Below are positions 56,164 to 64,000 of a stretch of DNA of 64,000 bases, one piece after another (position 1 is the stretch's first letter; each line of letters starts with the position of its first letter). The notes under the pieces are model-generated. The model saw only the letters and a list, made by a program, of their open reading frames with translations, ran no database searches and was not told the origin of the DNA. Source of the stretch: Madurella fahalii (taxonomy: Eukaryota > Ascomycota > Sordariomycetes > Sordariales); contig CM056879.1 in NCBI GenBank assembly GCA_029876055.1, positions 1,922,001 through 1,986,000 of the forward strand, given 5' to 3'. A program made the position numbers and the translations under genes.

Positions 56164-58652
56164 ATGATCACCACCCCAACCACCGCCGAAGTGGCCGCGC
56201 CGCCCACGGGCCCGACGCCCGTCAGCCTCCCCGAGGCGCCATCGTTCCTCAGCGATGGCCAGTGGAAGGTCCTCATGGCTCTCATGGACGCCGTCGCCCC
56301 CGCCATCCGCATCAAGGGCTCAAGCACCGACGATCAAGACCCCGCGACCATCTACCTCTCGAGCAGCCAGTACTCCGAGACCGCCGCCGCTCTCCGCAAA
56401 GCGTCGTTCCCGCTCGACCACCCCTCCGAGGTTTTCGAAGCCTACCTGGCCGAACGCCCCTCCGACAACCCCCTCTTCGCTTCGGTCCTCAAATCAGCCC
56501 TATCCAACATCCCGCCCAACAAGAAGCGCGAGCTGCGCTACCTCCTCTCCATTCTCGGCACCCGGCCCGGCGCCCTGATTCTCACGGCCACCGCGACGCC
56601 GCTCCCCTCGCTCCCCGCCCAAGAGCGCCTCAGGGTCCTCACCCATTGGCGTTCCTCACCCCTATGGGCCCTCCGCTCCCTCTTCAAGAGCATTACTACT
56701 CTTGGCAAGTTGGCCTTTGTTCGCAGCAGTGCCACCTTCTGCCCGCTGACGGGCTTTACCCCCGTGCCCGCCGCGTGGGTCGCCGACGGGGGGTTCAACT
56801 ACCAGTACGAGTTCTTGCAGTTCTCGCCCGCCGCCGCCGTCGCTGCCGCCCCGGCCGCCGCGCCCGCGGTGGAGGTGGCGGCCGACGTGGTCATTGTCGG
56901 GTCGGGATGCGGCGCGGGCGTCGTCGCGAACCGGGTGGCGCGCGAGTTTGGCCCCGCGGTGAAGGTGCTGGTGCTCGAGAAGGGGAGGCACTTTGACGCG
57001 AGCCACTACCCTCTGTCGCAGGCGACCGGCCTGGGCAGTCTGTTCGAGGCCGGCGGCGTGATTGAGGCCGACGACGGGTCGACGACGGTCACGGCCGGCG
57101 CGACGTTTGGCGGCGGCGGCACGGTGAACTGGAGCGCCAGTCTGCAGACGCAGGATTTCGTGCGCAAGGAGTGGGCGCGGGGCGGCAGTCTGCCGTTCTT
57201 TGAGGGCGCCGAGTTCCAGAAGTGCTTGGACCGCGTGTGGGAAGCAATGGGCTGCTCCGGGGACCGGCTGACGCCGAACCATGCGAACCGCGTGCTGTTG
57301 GACGGCGCTGAGAAGTTGGGTTATCACGCCAAGATCGTGCCGCAGAATTGCGGGACCAGTGAGCACGATTGCGGGTACTGCACGTTGGGATGCTGGCGCG
57401 GCGAGAAGAAGGGCCCAGTAAACGGCTGGTTTCCCGAGGCGGCTGCGAACGGAGTCCAGTTTGTTGAGGGGATACAGGTCGATCGGGTGCTTTTTGAGCG
57501 GAAGAAGGGCAAGAAGGTGGCGAGAGGCGTCAAGGGCGTCTGGGCTCCCAGGGACGGAGGGGCGACGGTTGAGGTCGTCATCAGGGCGAAGAAGGTCATC
57601 GTCAGCTGCGGGACGCTGTGGAGTCCCATCGTCTTGATGAACAGCGGACTCAAAGTGGGTGGTGGCCAGCCCCAAGCAGCATCGGAACCTCTGCTGACAA
57701 CAGACAGAACCCTCAGATCGGCAAAAATCTGTATCTACACCCTACTAACTTTGTGTCGGGTATCTTTGATGAGGATGTCCGGCCATGGGAGGGTACGTCA
57801 GCACTCTTACTTCCCCCTCCCCCTCCAAGCTTACGACTAACAACCCGCCAGGCGGCAGTCTCACATCGGTTGTCAGCGAATTTGAGAACCTCGACGGCAA
57901 AGGCCACGGCGTCAAGCTAGAAGCTATGTCCATGATGGTGCGTTACCCGTCTTTTTTTTTTTTTTTTTTTTTCCAATCCGCCTGCCGCTCACCCCTCTCT
58001 CCCTTTCCAGCCCTCCTTCTGCCTCCCATTTGCCAACTGGGTCTCGGGAATCGACTACAAACTCTTCGCTGCCTCCTACCGCCACCTCAACACCTTCATC
58101 GCCATCTGCCGCGACCGCGACACGGGCCACATCTACCGCGACGCTAACACGGGCCGGCCGCGCGTGGCGTACACGCCCTCGGACTTCGACCGCGCCCACA
58201 ACCTCCGCGGCATCCTCGAGCTGTGCAAGATCCTGTACGCCCAGGGGGCGCGGGAAATACACCCTTCGGTGCCGGGGTTCAGGCCCTTCGTCCGCTCCGG
58301 CACCGGCACCGGCACCGGCACTGGCGCCGGTCCTGCCCCCGCCGAGGCCGACAAGAAGGCCTTTGACAACTGGCTGGCCGAACTACAGTCGCACGGCAAC
58401 AAGCCGCCGCTGACGCCGTTCGCGTCGGCGCACCAGATGGGGACGTGCCGGATGAGCGCCCAGCCCAAGGACGGCGTGGTGGATCCGCGGGGGAAGGTGT
58501 GGGGCACCGAGGGGCTGTACGTGGCGGACGCGAGCGTGTTCCCCAGCGCCAGCGGCGTGAACCCCATGGTGACGGTCATGGCGATTGCGGATTGGATTGC
58601 GCGAGGGATCTGTGAGGATCTGAAGGGGGACGGGGTGCAGGCTAGGTTGTGA
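56164..58652 (+). CDS. Long-chain fatty alcohol oxidase (GMC oxidoreductase)
   Basis: FAD-dependent oxidase of the GMC family that converts long-chain alcohols to aldehydes, probably peroxisomal or membrane-associated in omega-oxidation. The four exons are 56164-57654, 57708-57792, 57852-57937 and 58011-58652, giving 767 residues. Donors are GTGGGT, GTACGT and GTGCGT; all acceptors are AG. Frames join SGLK to NPQIGKNLYLHP, RPWEG to GSLTSVV, and AMSMM to PSFCLPFANW. The N-terminal 200-residue cap (FLSDGQWKVLMALMDAVAP) is typical of the family. The FAD-binding loop is VVIVGSGCGAGVVANRVA, followed by the FGGGGTVNWSASLQ block. Catalytic-site residues are in FASAHQMGTCRM and in the C-terminal VFPSASGVNPMVTVMAIADW. 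A Gly-Thr repeat (about residues 647-656) comes from a GGCACC repeat. Intron 3 contains T21. Confidence 0.94.
57952..57972 (+). repeat. T21 tract in intron 3 of the alcohol oxidase
   Basis: Twenty-one T lie between the GTGCGT donor and the CCAG acceptor. It acts at most as an extended polypyrimidine tract. Confidence 0.9.
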
Positions 58653-58932
58653 GGCGAGACGAGGCGAGGCGGCGTGGACGCGCGAGCTGAGTGATGGTTG
58701 TATTGTATACTGTACAGTACCCGGTTTTGAGGGGGGCTGTTGCCAAAGTTTTTTTTTTTTACTTTTTTAAAATTAGGGTATTCTTTATTGTTTAATGAGT
58801 TGCTGTAGTACAGCACATGCATATGTATATCAGTTATAGACTAGGCTTGGTGGGAGGGGCCCTGATCACATCCAACAATTAATAGCACCCGCGTTGATCT
58901 TTTTCGTCGCCCTTCTTCCTCCTTTCCTTCAC

Positions 58933-59373
58933 TCATTTGTCATCGTACCACTTTCCGCCGCACTTGAGCACGCGGATCATGTTTGTCCAGCAGGGCATGT
59001 TGTTGGGGCAGTTGAGCAGCGTCGTGTCGTCCTTGTCGCAGCGCTGGTGCTTGCCCTTGCCGTTGTGGACGTTGCCGCCGTACGATGTTAGGCACACCTT
59101 CCACCCGCCCTTGTAGTTGCCTTTGCAGCCCTCAAGGCCCCTGTCGGATACTGAAATCTGCTTGCCCTTCCAGCTGCACCCCGAGTTGACCTGCCCCACG
59201 TGCTCGCTGAACGAGTGGATCTCGTATGTCTGGTGACCCTTTTGGCACTGCGCGTTGTTGTAGAAGGGCGAGCCGGCGAGGAAGGTGGGGTTCCTTTCGA
59301 TGACGGCGAGGTATTCGGCCGATGTGGCTGCCGCGAGGCCGAAGGCGACAAAGAGGTTAGAGATGGCCACCAT
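58933..59373 (-). CDS. Small secreted cysteine-rich protein
   Basis: Single-exon gene of 146 residues. The signal peptide MVAISNLFVAFGLAAATSA is followed by EYLAVIERNPTFLAG. The mature part has eight Cys, consistent with four disulfides, in the motifs NAQCQKGHQTY, NSGCSWKGK, LEGCKGNYKGG, KVCLTSYGG, HQRCDKDD, LNCPNNMPCW and LKCGGKWYDDK. It is Gly/Lys-rich and close to neutral or basic. It has the form of a fungal candidate effector or secreted antimicrobial-type protein, but no known family was recognised. It is tail-to-tail with the alcohol oxidase, 280 bases apart. Confidence 0.8.
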   Translation of the reverse strand: MVAISNLFVAFGLAAATSAEYLAVIERNPTFLAGSPFYNNAQCQKGHQTYEIHSFSEHVGQVNSGCSWKGKQISVSDRGLEGCKGNYKGGWKVCLTSYGGNVHNGKGKHQRCDKDDTTLLNCPNNMPCWTNMIRVLKCGGKWYDDK

Positions 59374-62300
59374 GGTAATTGGTGTTGGTCGGTTGATGGA
59401 TCCGGTGCAGTGGATGTTGGCCGGCCGGCTCGATGGGGCGAGTCGTGATCACTAGTAGGGATCTGAGTGCGAGTCTAGCGGCTGGAATAAGGGGGTAGTC
59501 AGAGCATGAGAAATCCAGACCTCAATTGTTTTTCCCTTCCAAGACACGAGGCGATGGAGCGTGTCTTTATAATCTGCACGATGAACCAGCACCTCCCCGG
59601 CCCCGTAATGAACGCCGTCATCATCCTACGCTAGTGTGTTTTTTTTATATCGCGATGAGCGCCATGGGAGTTTAGCTGCCCCACACATCTTCCCGCTCCT
59701 TGCTCGATCAAAGTCAGAGCGCGTCTTGGCCCACTCGCGTCGCCCAAACGGAGGACGCGAAGCCCTGGATCCGCTGTCATCCAGCAAACGACCCCATCGA
59801 CCCTCAATGCCCAGCCCGGCGAAGTAAACGACAGCCTGCGCCAAGAACCAGGGGGAAGGATTACTTTGCACCAGTGTAGGCAAACGATGCGGTAAAATAA
59901 ACTGCACTAGTGTAGGCATCACCGCATCAATCTAGACAAGGCTGATACCCACAATTCTAGTGGAACCGGTAGCCCTCCCGGTCCCCGATGAGCCCCTCGA
60001 AACACCGGAACTCTGGTGGACGGGTGACGAAAAACTCGTGGAACCGTCCCGGCACCGGGCCAAAACCCTGGGTGGTGGAGGAACGATGAATTGGTTGGCC
60101 CCTTCCTCGAAAGCGCGCCTGGCCGGCACCTCCTTTGCCATGACTTTTCGTCGCCACTCGCAGATGAAGTTGACAGGCGACGCCAGCGAAGCCCGCGAAG
60201 CCCGCGAAGCCCGTGCTGGTATTAGAGTAGTTCGAGTGCCAACCTGAGATCTCGCCGTGCGGGCTGGCCGCCCTGGAGACTCGTCTGCAACGTATCTCCG
60301 GGTCGATCACGATGACGACTGATGCGCTGGCATGTAGAAAGGGTCTTCTATGCCACGCGTTTACAGCACAAAGGAATGGCGTCGAGAGAAACTTGCAAGA
60401 CTTTCAAAAGGCCCGCATCGCGAAGCTTCGGGCTGGGGCGGCCCTGCCCACCAGCTACAGTGGGTCGGGAGAGAGAGGCATGCTCCATCTCGGCAGCCCG
60501 AAGCTCTACGTTTGCCTCCCAAGTGCGCTCGAGCTATTTCCTGCTGGCACTTCTGAAGTAGTTGAAGGTAGGTAGGTAAAAGCTCAGCCCCCTCCCACCG
60601 ACGAGGCAATATGCACTACTAGCCCCGTCTGCCAGTTGTCTGTTCCAAGGTTGAATACGCCATATGGTAGCTGTTATGGCGACGGGTTGGAGATTCCGGG
60701 GAACTCAATATCCAGCAGTCCAGCGACACAGACTCTCCTGGTCAGTTTGAGAGCTCGGTTTAGAGAACCAAAGATTCAGTACCGCTAGGAGCTTCTCAAA
60801 GCTCTTGCAAATCTCCCGGAAGGTTTTGGCGACCACGTTTGGCGTCGGATCGATACCCCTGGCTAGCTCTAGAAGTTTGGTCATGGCCATGCTGGCGCCT
60901 TTGCAGCGGCCGCAAAGAGGCCATTCTGACTGATGATACGTGCCGGAACCGAAGGGCTAGGCGTGCTTTTAATGGCAGGCTGGGTTGTAGAGTGCAACCC
61001 TGTTTGGCGAACATCAGCGACGGCAAATCCAGACTCTGAAGTACATGCCATGTGTTTTGTGGTCGGAGCCGTCCATTGGGCCGTCTGTAGCCCTAGGCCC
61101 TGGTTTAGCTGCCATCGCGTAAGCCGCGGATAAATGGGGAAGGTCTCCGTATGCGGTGAAAGGTGGTCGAGGTCGATGTAGCATTTTGGTTGCCCATCAT
61201 GAGCTCTCGCAACTCCCAGTTTCCCGTTGTTGTTTTTCCTAGTTGCTCAGTTCGTGTGCACTTGTTGTTGCCTCTGGCCACTAGTGAACTCACCACGCAC
61301 TACCGGCAGGTTGTCCAATCGTTTCCCGGGCCTCCTCACTGTCTTCCATGATTCACGTCCGTAGGACGAGGGGAATGTGCTGCGCGCGTAGCAAAAGCTC
61401 ACGACATATGTTTCGCGTCGTCTCTCTGTTAACTTCCCGTGTCTCTCGCTCCGGTGTAGATAGGTAATTATAGCGCCGTATCATCGGAGTCCTCCAGCAC
61501 CCACTGCGGTCAACCTATGGGCCAGGAGAGCGTCGATTGTATCAGTGTAACTAGCTCGTGCTCACGGATCTTCGACGTTAGCGCGGCGTCAGAGACGACG
61601 GTGGACAGCGACATTCATCCATGGGATAACTTAATCAATGGCGAAAAATCGGTAACCCCTGCAGGATTCGGTTGGTAGGGTTCGTCGATCGGTCTTTCTT
61701 CATATGTTGTTCGGGGGAATCTCGATTCGACCATGGGACCATGGCATACAGTAGGTAGTCAATGGTCTTGTCCAGGTCTAGAGACTAACACGTTGAGCGC
61801 GGAGTAATAGGACAAGAGATGACAACGATGCGAATTCGGAACATCGCAGAGGGCGGGAGTCGAACCTGAATTTATCGATGTAGAAGTTATCAACAACAGA
61901 AGGCGACCTCCCCAATGGAACGGTTAGGCGCGTTCTCACTTTTTTCCTTTTATGATGGTTTAAGGAGAACCTACTGGCATGATGCCGGGCCGTGGCAAGT
62001 ATGTTGACAAGCTGACTGGGCGAAAAAGGGTCCGAGATCTAAGTTGGCCCTAATTATCCGGTGAGAAAGTGTGTGCTTGGCAGGCTTGGGGACTTCACTC
62101 TCTTCTCCTGTTCTCACTCTCCCCCTCCCCCCCGGGGCCTCTCTCTCCCCCTTTTCAGTTGTCGATAGGAACTTCTACGCATGGCTTAATTTCTTATCCG
62201 AAATCCGGAATCTTGGAACGCACCTGGGACTGACAGTCGCTCAGTTTTCATCGATTCCAATTCCGAGCCTCGGATGCGTGTTTATTACATTTCCGAGTCC

Positions 62301-63010
62301 TACGTGGGTCGCCTCCGTTCCCGCACCTCAATCTGCTTCGCTCGCAGCATTCGTTCCCGCATCAGTCACAGCCTAAGGTAACTTTAGAGTCCGAAGAAAC
62401 GATGCCTGTTTGCTTCAGTGGGGTGTGAAACTCAGTGATATAGCCCGGGGAAAGAAGTGTCCTCCTCTCGGTATCCATTACCATTGACCACGGTACCACC
62501 GCACATTGGTCCTGCAACATTGGTGCCTGGCAGGATCAACTCGCGGATCATTCATGAGATTTCCTCCGAAGCCCAGCTCAAACCCTGAACTTGACAGAGC
62601 TCCCTCGTACATTTCACGTGACTTGCCCGAAGCGGATCTTCGCCTCTGCGCCAGACCCGGCAACCCTTACCAAGCCCCTGCAAACCCCATCCTTGTAGCA
62701 TGGGGAGTATGCCAGCTACGCCGCATTCCAGGCCACTCCCATCTCATCCAGACGCTTCGGATACCAAGCATCCAGCGGCGCGTCTCTGATAGCCAGCCAG
62801 CAATTTCCTTCAGTGTTGATCCAAGCCTCGGAGAGCACAGGGGCCCGGAAGGATGCGGTTCGAGAGAACCATCATAGCCCTTGAGGAAATCAGAGATATA
62901 ATGCGGTTCTCGCCACGAGCAATGGACTTCTACTTTGTGCTTCTCTATCCCTCTTTCTCAGCAGAACCGCTGCTTGTAATTCCTAGTCGTCCCGTCATCT
63001 CGCCAATTCA
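59374..63010. other. Long gene-free tract
   Basis: About 3.6 kb. A near-repeat TGCCTACACTrGTGCA occurs twice on the minus strand at about 59870-59920, 40 bases apart. A 9-bp GAAGCCCGC repeat lies at 60.19 kb. One minus-strand frame at 60890-60705 reads like a short helix (ARGIDPTPNVVAKTFREI, FEKLLAVLNLW) but has no partner. A GGTTCGACTCC box at 61.86 kb (minus strand) looks tRNA-like but the arms do not pair. No gene is called. Confidence 0.4.
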
Positions 63011-64000
63011 ATGATGCACCGGTGGTTAAGCGCCGGCTTGGCGGTTTCGTGTTGTTCTCTCGGAGTCCTTGCTGGTCTAGATGGCCACTGCCCTCCCCTC
63101 GGGCCCGTCCTCCCCCAGCCGACACAACCAAGCACCCATCGGGCGGTGCCGTCGGCTGCGACAGCGCTGAGCGATGTTCTCGACCAGTTCACGGCGTCAT
63201 TCAACAGCTCTGCTGTTGCCATTGGGGTCAAGTCTATCCATGAGAGCAACCTATTGTTCGAATATGCCTACACGCCCCCGATTATGGACCCGCGCAGTGT
63301 CCAGAAGGTGGACTCAGACACGGTCTTCCGGCTTGGGAGTCTTACCAAGGTGTTTCCCGTGCTGGCTCTGTTAAAATTGCATGACAAGGGAGTCAGTCTC
63401 GATGACCCAATCACCAAATACGTACCTGAGCTGCGCGATCTCAACCGCCAAGCGAGAGAGCAGACCCCCATCTGGACGGTAAACTGGGACGATGTCACTC
63501 TGGGTAGTTTGGCCTCGCATCTCGGCGGTATTGCCTCGGACAGTATGTCCACCGCTCCACCACCAGTTGCACGCGCCTAGCTAACAATTGGAAGTGATTA
63601 CGGACATCGCCCCGTTCGGCAACTTTTCAGTGTACGGTTACCCACAGCCGAACGCCTCCAAGGCTCTGGGTTGTGCCGGTTTCCTTGGAACGCCGGGTTG
63701 TGGCCGTGACGGTAAGATGAGGTTAACGATCCTGACGGTTGCAATAAAACTCTAACAGTGGTAGTCTTCTTTGAACACTTCGGCCAGCGGGCTCCGGTCC
63801 AGCTCCCGTTCTCTCCTCAGACGGTCTATTCCAACATTGCCTTCCCAATCCTCGCCTTCGCCGTCGAGTCCCTCACCAACCAGTCATTTGCGAGCTTCGT
63901 CCAGAACGAGATCTTAAACCCTATTAACATGACCCGCACTTTCGCGGCGACACCCAACGACACTGTGGGCTTCATTCCCGCCAATGACGTCTTCTGGGAT
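63011..64000 (+). CDS. Secreted beta-lactamase-fold serine hydrolase (partial, runs off the window)
   Basis: 5' part of a fungal serine hydrolase of the class C beta-lactamase / PBP-like family; it could be an esterase, peptidase or transesterase. The exons so far are 63011-63542, 63595-63711 and 63759 onward past 64000. Introns have GTATGT/GAAG and GTAAGA/ACAG ends, the second with a CTCTAACAG branch-acceptor. The signal peptide lies in the first 22 residues (WLSAGLAVSCCSLGVLAG). The nucleophile motif is S110-L-T-K113 in FRLGSLTKVFPVLALLKL. It is followed by GVSLDDPITKYVPEL, LASHLGGIASD and, in exon 3, YSNIAFPILAFAVESLTNQS with the Y-S-N element of the active site, then PINMTRTF. The C-terminal part lies outside the window. 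Confidence 0.92.

Noticed and set aside
59957..60310. 117-codon minus-strand frame with Gly-Phe-Ala repeats
   Set aside because: The repeats are just the 9-bp GAAGCCCGC repeat, and the rest is Arg/Gly-rich without a domain.
61850..61935. tRNA-like element on the minus strand (GGTTCGACTCC box)
   Set aside because: The B box is exact, but the T-stem pairs poorly and no 5' acceptor strand complementary to the 3' side was found.
1..64000. CRISPR arrays, bacterial operons, rRNA or complete transposable elements
   Set aside because: None seen. Spliced genes mark the sequence as eukaryotic, and no terminal repeats, transposase or reverse-transcriptase motifs were found.

Overview
The window looks like a scaffold from a filamentous ascomycete, most likely a Sordariomycete (Sordariales/Chaetomiaceae-like by gene content; this is an inference from gene families, not a search). 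The evidence is short GT-AG introns (42-210 nt) with CTAAC/CTGAC-type branch sites, GC-rich third positions in the true genes, and fungal-specific families: a HET-domain protein, a 2EXR protein, DUF8021, a MARVEL-type protein, a siderophore MFS transporter and a long-chain alcohol oxidase. Genes are sparse. About 20 genes or gene remnants are separated by long gene-free tracts, so much of the window is accessory in character.

Layout, left half. A small spliced hypothetical gene (2.2-2.8 kb) is followed by about 5.7 kb without a supportable gene. Next come a class III CoA-transferase (8.6-10.5 kb, +) and, converging on it, a histidine phosphatase (10.7-11.5 kb, -). A large polytopic membrane protein (12.4-14.5 kb, -) precedes a broken HET heterokaryon-incompatibility gene (15.0-17.3 kb, -), a secreted DUF8021-like protein (17.7-18.5 kb, -) and a short ORF with an amber codon. 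An intact APH-family phosphotransferase (19.7-21.2 kb, +) overlaps a coiled-coil ORF on the opposite strand. A DIP5-like amino-acid permease (22.5-24.3 kb, -) and a second large membrane protein with a one-base frameshift (27.3-29.3 kb, -) follow, then a MARVEL-like tetraspan protein (30.7-31.5 kb, -).

Layout, right half. This part holds a tiny spliced cysteine-rich secreted peptide (34.3 kb, +), a protealysin-type M4 metallopeptidase (34.8-36.4 kb, -), a kelch-repeat protein (37.5-38.9 kb, +) and a siderophore transporter (41.2-43.0 kb, +). Upstream of the transporter lie three exact ATCWGATAA iron-GATA sites. A frameshifted 2EXR gene (44.3-45.1 kb, -) is divergent from an ankyrin-repeat gene whose start codon is split by an intron (45.6-46.4 kb, +). 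A proline-rich hypothetical protein (48.5-49.2 kb, +) is followed by a 167-bp tandem duplication and a degenerate phosphotransferase (52.3-53.5 kb, +). A minisatellite, a four-exon long-chain alcohol oxidase (56.2-58.7 kb, +), a small cysteine-rich secreted protein (58.9-59.4 kb, -) and the 5' part of a secreted beta-lactamase-fold serine hydrolase (63.0 kb to the window end, +) complete it.

How the parts relate. I see no single biosynthetic cluster or operon-like system. The clearest regulatory story is the iron-GATA control of the siderophore transporter. The most notable structural pattern is that four otherwise good genes (HET, the second membrane protein, 2EXR, the second phosphotransferase) are each restored to one frame by a single missing base in a run of G or C. 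This points either to systematic homopolymer under-calling in the assembly or to an unusual set of decaying accessory genes. Exon boundaries were worked out by hand from frame, splice-site and family agreement, and have not been checked against transcripts.
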